Shown here: piece by piece, positions 16,708 through 26,023 of the stretch | How the letters are laid out: each line of letters starts with the position of its first letter | How positions within the stretch are numbered: position 1 is the stretch's first letter | NCBI GenBank assembly: GCA_017695115.1 | Contig: JADILV010000036.1 | Location: 1-64,000 of the forward strand | DNA length: 64,000 nucleotides | Source: Candidatus Cryptobacteroides avicola | GTDB lineage: Bacteria > Bacteroidota > Bacteroidia > Bacteroidales > UBA932 | Direction: 5' to 3' | The notes under the pieces: generated by a model | What the model saw: only the letters and a program-made list of their open reading frames with translations | What the model was told of the DNA's origin: nothing | The model's database searches: none | Program-made: the position numbers and the translations under genes

Positions 16708-19539
16708 TCAGAATTTCAGTTTACAGGTGAGTCCGTAGTAGAAGGCCGGGGTGAAGATGGCGCTTATCCCGGTGGCCTTGGATACGACGTATTTACGGGA
16801 GTTCGTGAAATTGTTCGCGAAGAAAGACACCGAAACATGGTCTCCGATTTCCTTGGTAATGCTTATGTTGGCCGAAAAGTACGGACTGTAGCCGTCCTGT
16901 GCGAACGTGTAGGCGTTCCCTGATTTTATGATAAGGTTAGAGAATTCGGGATTCCTGGCGTTGGCGTCGGTGAATTCATGTATCTCTCCGTTAAGGTCCA
17001 TATATGCGACAGGTCTCACCGCCGTAAAGCTGCTTCCGTCATAGATGGAGCCTCCGGATGCGGTATATCCTTCTTCAGATACATTGTATGCGTATTCTTT
17101 CCCTTTGTACATAGACAGGTTGCGGGACATTTTCAGCAGTGACATTTCGAGCCGGCAGGTGATTATTATCCTGGCCTGCGGGATATGGGTGATGGCCGTT
17201 ATGTTGGCGTCTATTGAGTGGGTGACTTTCCCGTTCGAGGTCGAAGAGGTGTTCCCTCCGTTGGCATAAAGGCCGACGTACTGGTAGGAGCGGTTCTTTA
17301 TCGAGGTATGCGACCATCCTGTGCGGTAGTACCATGACAATGTATTGTCAATGTAGTATGTATAAGCATAGTTGGCGTCGACTCTGAAACTTGTCCTCAC
17401 AGGCCTGATTTCCGGGAAATCGATGATCAGTTCGGCTCCGGCCCTGTGGATGTCCGCCCCGTTGTCCGCCATTTCCGACTCGAAGAAACTCCTGTCCGTG
17501 ACCGACAGGTCCATAGGGACTTCGTTGCCCTGTCCGTCGATGATGCTTACCTGCCCGCTCTGGCTGTCTACCTTTATCTGCGGGTCTGCCGGCATCTGGA
17601 ATCCGTCAGGGAGCTTGTATGTATTATAAGAGAACGGGGTGTATGAGTTGGAGAACTTGTAAGGGTCCGATGTCTTCCCGTAATAACCTGTCAGGGATAC
17701 GGAAGTACCCAGAAAATATGTTTCTATGCCCAGTTCTGCATTACTGTTCCTCTGCCATCGGAGCTGAGGGTTGTACTGCAATGTGTACGGCTGCGTATAG
17801 TAGACATACGATGTGTTGTCTCCGTGCGATGCGCTGAAACTCAGGATGTCCCTGTATTCCTGCTCCGGATACAGTATATAGAAGGACGGGAGTTTCTCGC
17901 TGATTCCCCAGCCTCCCCGGATGGCGAATGCGTCGCTTATGTCCCATCTGGCGTTCAGTCTCGGTGAGAAGCTGTGCACATCCTTATATCTGGTACCTTT
18001 TACGAACAGGTTCTCCATTCTGATCCCGGCTGAAATCTGCAGGGTGCTGCCGTCCCATACGGGGACTGTGATGTTTTCCTCTATGTACGCGGCCACGTTG
18101 TGCATGTAGGGATATTCGTTGTACGGCCTAGGCCTGTATCCGGAAGCCGCCAGGGAGGGATCCTGATAATACTCTCCACGGCCCGCGTTGCCGTTCGCCT
18201 TCCATTGCACCCCTGCTTTAAGTGCGCTTCTGATATTCCCTGCCTTGCGTATCCAGCCGTATTTTACAGAGGCGGCATAGTCAAGTTCTTTGGAATCCAC
18301 TATCCTGTCCGAAAAATATGACAGAGGCAGGCTTCCGGCCAGGAAATATCCCTGCTCCAGGGCATGCACGGATGGCTGCTCCGATGCGGACGAGTTGAAG
18401 GTATGCTCATGGGAGAGGTTGTCGTTCAGATTGACCGAAGCGTCGAATTTAAGGTTGGTTATCCACTTTTTGTCCAGGAGCCAGGTCATCGAGACGTTGC
18501 CTCTGAAAACATTGTCCCTTATTCTTTCGTAGGCCCCTGTGTATGCGTCAGGGTCATTCTTCGAGTTCATCCCGCCTATGTTGCCGGTGAAGCCTGCTTC
18601 GAACTTCAGCACTTTCATGAAAGTATTGCTGTAGGCTACCGAAAAGCCTCTCCTGGTATAGGATGTGTACGGAGAAGCGAGCTTCTGTGTCGCCTGCACC
18701 CATTCCCCGCTGATGTTCAGGAACCCCCTTTCCTTCTGGAGGTCAATGCCTTTTGATACGGATGCCTGCCATGTCCTAGGATTTACGGCCATAGTCACGC
18801 TGAGGGGAGTGCGCCCCTTTTTCGTATGGATACGGACCATCCCGCTGTTGAGGTCCCCGTACTCGGCGGAAGGGACTCCGGTGATGACTTCTATCGATTC
18901 GATGTTTTCCGTAGATATGCTTCTGGTCCCGGATCCGCTCAGCTCCCCGAAGGAAGCGTTGTTCCCGAGGCGTACCCCGTCCACTTCAAGTGCGGTCCCG
19001 AACGCCGCGTTCCCGGCAGAAGAGCCTCCGTCCCTGAGGGACAATGTGTTGTTCACGGTCAGGTCAGGGTTGACGGTCTTGCCTCCCGGGAGCAGGGCGC
19101 TGACATCTGTTATATTCGACATCTGCAGATGCTCCAGTGCCGTGGTGCCGAAAGAAAGGCTGGTATTCAGCCCGTCCTTTTTCCTCTGTGCGGTCACTGT
19201 CACTTCATCCAGGGCCAAAGTGTTGAGGTCCATGCTGATTTCTATGATTGAAGAAGCGCTTTCCTGTGTGAACGGGACTGAAATGTCGACGTAGCCCAGG
19301 CATGATACGGTGATGGTGCCGCTGCCATGCAGATTGCTGAAACTGAATATCCCTTTGTCGTCGGTCATAGTCCATATCCCGGAGTCTTTTATGTTGACGG
19401 CGGCACCGTATATCGCTTCCCCTGTCTTGGAATCTGTAACCTGTCCTTCGATATAATATCCGGTTTCCTGCGCTTTTAAGATGCAAACGCTTGAAATGAA
19501 GCACAATATGAAAACTAAATATTTGTTTTTCCAATCCAT
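16708..19539 (-). CDS. TonB-dependent receptor with carboxypeptidase-regulatory-like N-terminus
   Basis: 943 residues from the ATG at 19539 (MDWKNKYLVFILCF); the longer frame upstream lacks a signal sequence. Order: signal peptide; beta-sandwich domain (GYYIEGQVTDSKTGEAIYGA) at ~30-115; plug with SALLPGGKTVNPDLTVNN and IESIEVITGVPSAEYGDLNSG; 22-strand barrel ending FYYGLTCKLKF. Not SusC-like in length, and no susD follows. The DUF4876 and DUF6850 partners suggest import of an unidentified ligand such as a metal complex or cofactor (inference). Confidence 0.9.
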   Translation of the reverse strand: MDWKNKYLVFILCFISSVCILKAQETGYYIEGQVTDSKTGEAIYGAAVNIKDSGIWTMTDDKGIFSFSNLHGSGTITVSCLGYVDISVPFTQESASSIIEISMDLNTLALDEVTVTAQRKKDGLNTSLSFGTTALEHLQMSNITDVSALLPGGKTVNPDLTVNNTLSLRDGGSSAGNAAFGTALEVDGVRLGNNASFGELSGSGTRSISTENIESIEVITGVPSAEYGDLNSGMVRIHTKKGRTPLSVTMAVNPRTWQASVSKGIDLQKERGFLNISGEWVQATQKLASPYTSYTRRGFSVAYSNTFMKVLKFEAGFTGNIGGMNSKNDPDAYTGAYERIRDNVFRGNVSMTWLLDKKWITNLKFDASVNLNDNLSHEHTFNSSASEQPSVHALEQGYFLAGSLPLSYFSDRIVDSKELDYAASVKYGWIRKAGNIRSALKAGVQWKANGNAGRGEYYQDPSLAASGYRPRPYNEYPYMHNVAAYIEENITVPVWDGSTLQISAGIRMENLFVKGTRYKDVHSFSPRLNARWDISDAFAIRGGWGISEKLPSFYILYPEQEYRDILSFSASHGDNTSYVYYTQPYTLQYNPQLRWQRNSNAELGIETYFLGTSVSLTGYYGKTSDPYKFSNSYTPFSYNTYKLPDGFQMPADPQIKVDSQSGQVSIIDGQGNEVPMDLSVTDRSFFESEMADNGADIHRAGAELIIDFPEIRPVRTSFRVDANYAYTYYIDNTLSWYYRTGWSHTSIKNRSYQYVGLYANGGNTSSTSNGKVTHSIDANITAITHIPQARIIITCRLEMSLLKMSRNLSMYKGKEYAYNVSEEGYTASGGSIYDGSSFTAVRPVAYMDLNGEIHEFTDANARNPEFSNLIIKSGNAYTFAQDGYSPYFSANISITKEIGDHVSVSFFANNFTNSRKYVVSKATGISAIFTPAFYYGLTCKLKF

Positions 19540-19601
19540 TGAAAAGCCGTAATCTATGCGTAGGAAAGCATTTGTGATGCGTTTTCTGTCAAGAACGGTT
19601 G

Positions 19602-19609
19602 CAAACTTA
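19602..19609 (-). promoter_or_regulatory. -7 promoter box of the TonB/DUF4876/DUF6850 operon
   Basis: Minus-strand TAAGTTTG fits TAnnTTTG and lies 63 bases before the receptor start. I found no convincing TTTG at the expected -33 distance. Confidence 0.5.
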
Positions 19610-19693
19610 AACAAAAATCGCAAAAGTTGAGCGCCGTATCCCTATTAATGATGATGCGGATACGCTATTTTACAATAAATGACGATGTGCCGG

Positions 19694-19725
19694 TTGGCGG
19701 TTTATATGAAAAATTTATAACTTTG
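19694..19725 (+). promoter_or_regulatory. Promoter of the C69/4Fe-4S/S46 operon
   Basis: TAACTTTG at 19718-19725 matches the -7 consensus, with a TTGG (-33-like) 20 bases upstream at 19694-19697. The ATG follows 50 bases later. Confidence 0.6.
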
Positions 19726-19775
19726 TCGGATTTGCATTCTGTACATTCAGGAAAATTATTTATAAAATATTCATA

Positions 19776-21551
19776 ATGGTTACAAGACTTACAATCACTG
19801 CTGCCCTGACGGCAGCCGCGGCTTTCCTGGCCAGTCTGCCGGGAGAGGCCTGTACAAACATCCTGGTGACGAAAGGTGCCAGTGCGGACGGTTCGTGCAT
19901 GGTATCCTATGCCGCTGATTCCCACCAGCTTTTCGGGGAACTTTATTATCATCCGGCCGCCGGCTGGGAAAAGGGTGCGATGCTGGATGTATATGAGTGG
20001 GATACGCATAAGTATCTCGGGCAGATACCCCAGGTGCGGCACACTTACCAGACGGTCGGAAACATGAACGAGCACCAGCTCATAATAGGGGAGACCACCT
20101 ATGGCGGAAGACCGGAACTGTGGGATTCTACGGGAGTCATGGATTACGGCTCGCTTATTTACATTGCCCTGCAGAGGGCGAAGACGGCCAGAGAGGCGAT
20201 AGAAGTGATCGTGGATCTGGCGGATACTTACGGATATTATTCTTCCGGAGAATCTTTCTCGATCGCTGACAAGGACGAGGTATGGGTCATGGATCTCATC
20301 GGCAAGGGAATCAAGATGGAGAACGGGAAGAATGTCCGCAAAGGCATAGTGTGGGTGGCACGCAGAGTCCCTGACGGGTATATATGCGCCCATGCCAACC
20401 AGTCCCGTATCAGCACTTTCCCTCTGGATGATCCGGAGAACTGCATGTATTCGGATGATGTGATATCCTTTGCCAGGGAGATGGGCTATTATGACGGGCC
20501 GGATGAGGAATTCAGTTTCTGCGATGCCTATAATCCATTGAATTTCGGTGGTATGCGCGGCTGCGAGGCCCGTGCGTGGTCTGCATTCAACATCCTCTGT
20601 GACGGCAAGTTCACTTTCATCGATGAGAACGGCCAGGAAGTCACGAAAGATGCCTATGACTATATAGACTATGCTATGGGCTACGATGCATCCAAGAGAT
20701 TCCCTCTTTTCGTAAAGCCTGCCCGTAAAATCACCATGAAGAATGTCGCTGACGTGATGCGCGACCATTACGAGGGTACGCCGATGGATATGACTGTGGA
20801 CATAGGTGCAGGCGGTAATGCCCTCCCGTACAGGTGGAGACCTATGGAATTTGAATATGACGGCAAGACTTACGTGAACGAGAGGGCTATCGCCACCCAG
20901 CAGACCGGGTTCTGGTTCGTGGGGCAGTCCCGCGGCTGGCTTCCGGACATGATCGGAGGCCTTCTGTGGTTCGGAACTGATGATGCAGCCACCTCATATC
21001 TTACTCCTATATATACGAGTATCAGGGCTGTGCCTGAATGTTTCATGGAGGGCAACGGGAGCATGCTGGAATATTCTCCGACATCCGCTTTCTGGATCTG
21101 CAACAGGGTGGCCAACGCCTGCTACAGGATGTACAATGTGATGGCTCCGACAGTGCGTGCGGCTATCGACGGGTTCGAGGTGTCCCAGATGGCTGCCATC
21201 CCGGAGGTGGACGCTCTTGCCAGGACGATGTATGACAAGGCCATAGCTGCGACAGGTGTGAAATCGGAGAAGAAAGCGGCAGAAAAGGCTGATTTCTCGG
21301 AAGTATACAAATATCTCACCGACTATTCTGTAAGCACCGCCCAGAACATATTCAATGAATGGGTAAATCTGGAGGTGTTCCTTCTCCTTAAATACATGGA
21401 CGGCAATATCAAAGGCCAGAACCCTGACGGGTCGTTCATCGACAACGGATACTCCGACCGTATTCCGGGTGCGATCTCCAATGAAGACTATACAGAAAAA
21501 TGGAAAGAGGCTGTCGCCAAGGACCATGGCGATGTCCTTGAAGTCAAATAA
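19776..21551 (+). CDS. C69-family dipeptidase (Ntn hydrolase)
   Basis: 591 residues. The signal peptide ends at GEA, and the next residue Cys26 begins CTNILVTKGASADGS. This is the catalytic N-terminal Cys exposed by cleavage in C69/PepD enzymes, so it should not be read as a lipobox. Other family segments: NEHQLIIGETTYGGR, GSLIYIALQRAKTAREAI, GESFSIADKDEVWVMD, and RVPDGYICAHANQSRI. It hydrolyses dipeptides, here in the periplasm. The next gene follows after 6 bases, and a S46 dipeptidyl-peptidase is two genes on, so the operon could turn peptides into dipeptides and amino acids. Confidence 0.93.
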   Translation: MVTRLTITAALTAAAAFLASLPGEACTNILVTKGASADGSCMVSYAADSHQLFGELYYHPAAGWEKGAMLDVYEWDTHKYLGQIPQVRHTYQTVGNMNEHQLIIGETTYGGRPELWDSTGVMDYGSLIYIALQRAKTAREAIEVIVDLADTYGYYSSGESFSIADKDEVWVMDLIGKGIKMENGKNVRKGIVWVARRVPDGYICAHANQSRISTFPLDDPENCMYSDDVISFAREMGYYDGPDEEFSFCDAYNPLNFGGMRGCEARAWSAFNILCDGKFTFIDENGQEVTKDAYDYIDYAMGYDASKRFPLFVKPARKITMKNVADVMRDHYEGTPMDMTVDIGAGGNALPYRWRPMEFEYDGKTYVNERAIATQQTGFWFVGQSRGWLPDMIGGLLWFGTDDAATSYLTPIYTSIRAVPECFMEGNGSMLEYSPTSAFWICNRVANACYRMYNVMAPTVRAAIDGFEVSQMAAIPEVDALARTMYDKAIAATGVKSEKKAAEKADFSEVYKYLTDYSVSTAQNIFNEWVNLEVFLLLKYMDGNIKGQNPDGSFIDNGYSDRIPGAISNEDYTEKWKEAVAKDHGDVLEVK

Positions 21552-21557
21552 CCGGTT

Positions 21558-23567
21558 ATGGCAAAGAAAAAATCCGTAATTCTGAAAAACTGGCCGAAGT
21601 ACCTCCTGCAGTGGGGAGTGCTGGCGGCACTGATTGTTGTCCTGACAGGGATAATACCCGGCAAAGAACCTGCCGACCCGGAGGCGTACTGCCCGGTGGG
21701 AGGTCTCCAGGCCCTGACGACCTATCTTGTCAACGGTTCGCTGCCGTGCAGCATGACTACATTGCAGATCATGATGGGGGTAGCCCTTGCTGCCGCCGTA
21801 ATTCTTTTCAGCAAGCTTTTCTGCGGTTATCTGTGCCCTCTGGGGACGGTGCAGGATCTGCTGATGAAACTCCGCGACCTGCTTAATGCCAAAAGTATCA
21901 GTGTCCGTAACGGCTCTGCGGCTGATAAGGCGCTCAGGATCGTGAAATATGTCCTGCTGTTCTGGATATTCTATATGACCGCCACTACGAGCGAGCTGTT
22001 CTGCAAGAACCTTGACCCGTATTACGCAGTGGCTACCGGGTTTAAGGGAGAGATAACGTTGTGGATGTCAATAATATCCATTTCTCTTGTCATCCTCGGG
22101 TCTTTTTTCGTGGACATGTTCTGGTGCAGATATATCTGCCCGCTGGGTGCTGTATCCAACTCCTTGAAATTCTGGGCTTGCGCAGCGTTGCTTGCAGGTG
22201 TGTACAGTGTATTGGGACTTGCGGGTGTGAACATTCCCTGGTGGCTGGTGTTCGGAGTCTTCTGTTTTGCGGGTTACCTCCTCGAGATATTTTATGCAAG
22301 ACCAAAACTGCAGGTGCTGCATATAATGAAGGACAATACCGTATGTATCCACTGCGGCAAATGTACGGTGCAGTGTCCTTATCATATAGATGTGAACACA
22401 TGGGAAGCCGGACCTGTCAATTCGGTGGACTGTACCCTGTGCGGGGAGTGTGCGGCTGTCTGCCCGACAAAGGCGCTGCATGTAGGAGTCTGCCGCAGCG
22501 GCAGGCCTTTATTCATAAAAAAGATACTGCCGGCTGTCCTGACCGTACTCCTTGTCGCTGCCGGCATGTGGGCCGGGAGCAAGTTCGAACTTCCTACCAT
22601 AGATGTGACGTGGGGTATAGAGCAGGTGGATGAAAACGGTGAAACCGTGTATCTGGTCGACCGGAAATCTCTGCAGACCCTTGTCCTCGAGAATCTCCGT
22701 TCTGTAAAATGCTACGGAAGCTCGATGGCTTTCAAGGCCAAGGTGGAGAAGATAAAGGGAGTGCATGGAGTCAGGACATTTGTCGGTCACCACAGGGTGG
22801 AGATACTTTATGACCCTGCGGCCGTATCCGAGGAAAAGATCCAGGCGGAGATATATACCCCTTCGCGCTTCAGGGTACAGACTCCGGACCTGCAGGCTGT
22901 CGACAGTATAAAGGTCATGACCATCAGGACAGAGAACATGTACGACAAACTGGACCTGAACTATCTGGGGCTTCAGATGCGTACTGCCGGCAGGAAGATC
23001 TACGGGCTTGAGTCGGAATTCGCCTGCCCTCTTATAGTCAGGGTCTACATGGATCCTTCGGAGAATCCGGACAAGGAATGGTTCAAGGACATAGTCCAGA
23101 AGGAAAAGCTCGTCCTCGGTACAAAGGAGTATGACCTGTCTTTCCGGTTTGAAGGGCTGGAGGACACGGTGTCTTATGTACCTGTGGAAGACTATGTCCG
23201 CCAAATGTTCTCTCCGTTCAGGGCAGAGTTCAAGAGCAGGATGGAAGAGGCTGAAGGCAAACCTCAGTATATCTATGAAATAGCTGACAGGAATTACGAG
23301 AAGCCGATAATAAAGAGGAATATGCCTTTCCTGAGCAATCATCTGTCACGTCATGACGGTGTCATAGGCATTTATCTTGACCTGGACGAGAATCTGGAGC
23401 CAGCCATCATGGTGCGCTATACTGCTCCGATGACTTCGGATGAGCTTTGGAGACTGATGACTATGGATACATGGACCATAACCTATTCCAAGGATGATGT
23501 CAGGGAAGAGCCGGCCAAGCTGGCCTTCAGGACACCGGGTGTGGAAAAACCTTATATTGTTGAATAG
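21558..23567 (+). CDS. Membrane polyferredoxin (NosR/NapH-like 4Fe-4S protein) with HMA-like C-terminus
   Basis: 669 residues. The N-terminal half has about six membrane segments with AYCPVGGLQ, FCGYLCPLGTVQD and WCRYICPLGAVSN (NosR/NapH-type CxxxCP motifs). Two 4Fe-4S clusters follow: CIHCGKCTVQCP (near 255) and CTLCGECAAVCP (near 285). After a last transmembrane helix, ~320 residues are soluble and contain a betaalphabeta segment resembling a heavy-metal-associated fold (KIKGVHGVRTFVGHHRVEILYDP) without its CxxC. It probably carries electrons across the inner membrane; the partner is unknown. Why it lies between two peptidase genes is not explained by the sequence. Confidence 0.85.
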   Translation: MAKKKSVILKNWPKYLLQWGVLAALIVVLTGIIPGKEPADPEAYCPVGGLQALTTYLVNGSLPCSMTTLQIMMGVALAAAVILFSKLFCGYLCPLGTVQDLLMKLRDLLNAKSISVRNGSAADKALRIVKYVLLFWIFYMTATTSELFCKNLDPYYAVATGFKGEITLWMSIISISLVILGSFFVDMFWCRYICPLGAVSNSLKFWACAALLAGVYSVLGLAGVNIPWWLVFGVFCFAGYLLEIFYARPKLQVLHIMKDNTVCIHCGKCTVQCPYHIDVNTWEAGPVNSVDCTLCGECAAVCPTKALHVGVCRSGRPLFIKKILPAVLTVLLVAAGMWAGSKFELPTIDVTWGIEQVDENGETVYLVDRKSLQTLVLENLRSVKCYGSSMAFKAKVEKIKGVHGVRTFVGHHRVEILYDPAAVSEEKIQAEIYTPSRFRVQTPDLQAVDSIKVMTIRTENMYDKLDLNYLGLQMRTAGRKIYGLESEFACPLIVRVYMDPSENPDKEWFKDIVQKEKLVLGTKEYDLSFRFEGLEDTVSYVPVEDYVRQMFSPFRAEFKSRMEEAEGKPQYIYEIADRNYEKPIIKRNMPFLSNHLSRHDGVIGIYLDLDENLEPAIMVRYTAPMTSDELWRLMTMDTWTITYSKDDVREEPAKLAFRTPGVEKPYIVE

Positions 23568-23570
23568 AAA

Positions 23571-23661
23571 AGGCCTGGACCGGAACGTTCGGAAACCTTC
23601 CCACTTCGTGGGGCCCTCCCTGTGCGGGCGCAACGTTTCCTCACCGTTCCGGTCCAGGCTT
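23571..23661. repeat. Variable-arm cloverleaf element (copy 1)
   Basis: Arms 23573-23587 and 23645-23659 are a perfect 15-bp inverted repeat, continued by GGAAAC (23591-23596) with GTTTCC (23635-23640). Inside are the core CCTTCCCAC, a hairpin CCCAC-TTC-GTGGG, and GGCCCTCCC followed by a second weak hairpin. The core is shared with the elements at 35855 and 63453, in the same orientation on the plus strand; the arms are not. It lies between the 4Fe-4S gene and the S46 gene and would form a strong structure in their transcript. Confidence 0.75.
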
Positions 23662-23676
23662 CAGCACATTATTGCG

Positions 23677-25917
23677 ATGAAACGTAGATATTTACTTATT
23701 CTGACGCTGCTTTTTATATGCCTGCAGGCGGAAGCCGATGAAGGGATGTGGATGATAAATGCCATAGACCAGGCTCTGGAAAAGAAGATGCAGGAGCGGG
23801 GATTGAAGCTTTCCGCGGGTGAGATCTATAATGCGGACGCGCCAGGGACTACCATTTCCGATGCTGTCGTTTCCCTGGAGTTCGGCTGTACCGGCAGCAT
23901 GATTTCAGACCGGGGGCTGATGATAACCAACCATCACTGCGCCTATTCCGATGTCTATGCCTTAAGTACGGAAGAACACAATTATCTGGAAGAAGGGTAC
24001 TGGGCCATGACTTCCGGTCAGGAGGTGCCGATCAAGGGGAAGAAAGTCTATTTCCTTAAAAGAGTGCTTGATGTGACAGCTGAGGCGGAAGGGATGCTTG
24101 CCGAGGCTGAATCCAGAGGGGAGGTCCTGGGCTCCAGGAAGCTCGGGTTCCTTATGGAGAAGAAATATAAAGAGCAGAGCGGACTTGAGGCATGGTTCTC
24201 TTCCATGTGGTCCGGCTCGAAGTATTATGTCGCATTGTATGAAGTGTATTCGGACGTCAGGCTTGTGGCCGCACCGCCGGTGTCGGTCGCCGCATTCGGA
24301 GGAGATATAGACAACTGGGAATGGCCGCAGCACAAATGCGATTTCGCTCTTTACCGCATATATACTGCCCCGGACGGTTCTCCCGCAGAGTATTCTGACG
24401 GGAATATCCCGCTCAGGCCGGACCGGACGCTGCGGATTTCCCTGGACGGGTATGAACCCGGGGACTTTGCCATGGTCATAGGTTTTCCCGGGATAACCCA
24501 CAGGTACAGCTCGTCGTATGCGGTAGATTTCAAGAAACGGGTGTCGCTTCCCGTTTCCAACCGCCTGAGGGCAGACCAGATGTCGATAATCAATTCCTGG
24601 ATGGAGCGGGATCCGTCCGTAAGGCTGAAATATTCTGACTATTATTTTTCTTTGAGCAACGTCCAGGAGATGAACGAAGGCGAGGTCCAGTGCTACAGGA
24701 GGTTCAATGTGGTGGAGAAGAAAGCCTCCCTGGAGAAGCTGTTGCAGGAATGGATTGAGTCTGAACCGGAACGGGATGCTGTCTGGGGTGATATGCTGGC
24801 GCTCGCTTCGCGGAAATATTCTGCGACAGAACAGGTGCAGCGGAACCTTGTGTATTACAGGGAGACTCTTGTGAGAGGGACGCGCTTTTCCCGTATCGTG
24901 CCGAGGATCAATGTTCTTAAAAATGATGTGCTGAAAAGCAAGGGTATACGGCCGCACCGTGTTATAGACCGTGGCGGACCTGATTCCGCCGAGGTCAGAT
25001 GCTGCCGCGGATACAGGTTCTGCGGCAGGGATTTCGATGCTGTCAGATCTTATCTGATGCGGGAATATGATGATATAGACCTGCGGGTGGAACGTGACCT
25101 TCTGGAGTATGCGATAGAGACGTTTTATGAGAACATAGACACGGTCTGGACAGGCCCTTACCAGAAAGAACTGAAGAAAAGATTTACGGGTCCGGACGGC
25201 AGATGCGACTATGCTTCATTGACGGACTGGCTCTGGGGCGGAAGTTTCCTGACGGACCCCTCAAGGCTGGAGAAGTTCATCTCCGAGAAGCATACAGTGA
25301 ATGAGTACCGGCAGGATCCGCTGTACATGTTTTTCCAGGATATCGGTGTGCGGGAGTTCAACTCGGTGCTGGATGATATCGAAGGGGACCCGGACCTTCT
25401 TTCCCTTTCCAGGGAATATACCAGAGCCCTCTATCGGATGAACATATCGGAAGGTATTCCGCAGTATCCTGACGCCAACTCGACCATGCGTATAACTTAC
25501 GGGACAGTAGGCCCTGTTGAACCTTACGACGGAGTGATATGCTCGTGGCAGAGCACCTCGGCGGGGATTCTCGAAAAGCACGACCCGGAAAAATATGAAT
25601 ATACCCTCCATGAAGACTGGAAGGGACTCCTTGAAAGCGGACAGTGGGGGAGATGGTGGCAGGGCGGAAAAGGCTCCATGCCTGTCGATTTCCTTACGGA
25701 CAACGATATTACGGGCGGCAACTCCGGCAGCCCTGTCCTCAATGCCGATGGGGAACTCATCGGTCTTGCGTTCGACGGGAACAAGGAGTCGCTTGCCGGC
25801 GATTCTTATTATACCCCGGGATACAACAAGTGCGTCTGTGTGGATATCAGGTTCATCCTGTGGACTCTTGATGAGTATGCCGGCATGTACCGTATAATAG
25901 ACGAACTGGGTCTTTAG
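23677..25917 (+). CDS. S46-family dipeptidyl-peptidase, DPP7 type
   Basis: Starts at the ATG at 23677 (MKRRYLLILTLLFICLQAEA); the frame is open further upstream but that part runs through the palindromic element. 746 residues. S46 features: TNHHCAY (H86/H87), GGDIDNWEWPQH (Asp), and GGNSGSPV with nucleophile Ser683. Residue +18 from the Ser is Gly701 (FDGN), as in DPP7; DPP11 has Arg there. This predicts removal of dipeptides with hydrophobic P1 from N-termini, in the periplasm. Its products suit the C69 dipeptidase two genes upstream. Confidence 0.93.
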   Translation: MKRRYLLILTLLFICLQAEADEGMWMINAIDQALEKKMQERGLKLSAGEIYNADAPGTTISDAVVSLEFGCTGSMISDRGLMITNHHCAYSDVYALSTEEHNYLEEGYWAMTSGQEVPIKGKKVYFLKRVLDVTAEAEGMLAEAESRGEVLGSRKLGFLMEKKYKEQSGLEAWFSSMWSGSKYYVALYEVYSDVRLVAAPPVSVAAFGGDIDNWEWPQHKCDFALYRIYTAPDGSPAEYSDGNIPLRPDRTLRISLDGYEPGDFAMVIGFPGITHRYSSSYAVDFKKRVSLPVSNRLRADQMSIINSWMERDPSVRLKYSDYYFSLSNVQEMNEGEVQCYRRFNVVEKKASLEKLLQEWIESEPERDAVWGDMLALASRKYSATEQVQRNLVYYRETLVRGTRFSRIVPRINVLKNDVLKSKGIRPHRVIDRGGPDSAEVRCCRGYRFCGRDFDAVRSYLMREYDDIDLRVERDLLEYAIETFYENIDTVWTGPYQKELKKRFTGPDGRCDYASLTDWLWGGSFLTDPSRLEKFISEKHTVNEYRQDPLYMFFQDIGVREFNSVLDDIEGDPDLLSLSREYTRALYRMNISEGIPQYPDANSTMRITYGTVGPVEPYDGVICSWQSTSAGILEKHDPEKYEYTLHEDWKGLLESGQWGRWWQGGKGSMPVDFLTDNDITGGNSGSPVLNADGELIGLAFDGNKESLAGDSYYTPGYNKCVCVDIRFILWTLDEYAGMYRIIDELGL

Positions 25918-25995
25918 ATCTGTTTTTAAATATTTATTTAACGGACCGTAACAATATTTTAGCGGTAATTACATCATTACGAAACCAATAGCGGC

Positions 25996-26003
25996 TACTT
26001 TTG
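25996..26003 (+). promoter_or_regulatory. -7 promoter box of the TonB/beta-helix/phosphoesterase operon
   Basis: TACTTTTG matches TAnnTTTG and lies 20 bases before the receptor ATG at 26024. No clear -33 TTTG was found. Confidence 0.5.
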
Positions 26004-26023
26004 CGGCCGATTAATGGTTTCGT

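Noticed and set aside
19851..19853. Cys26 of the C69 enzyme as a lipobox Cys
   Set aside because: The motif CTNILVTKG shows it is the catalytic N-terminal nucleophile, and the residues before it (LPGEA) are a signal peptidase I type site.
19665..20768. Minus-strand open frame of 367 codons
   Set aside because: Antisense to the well-supported C69 dipeptidase and its promoter; composition rich in His and Arg; no homology recognised.
23494..23676. N-terminal extension of the S46 peptidase
   Set aside because: The frame is open by chance through the end of the previous gene and the palindromic element; the signal peptide begins at 23677.
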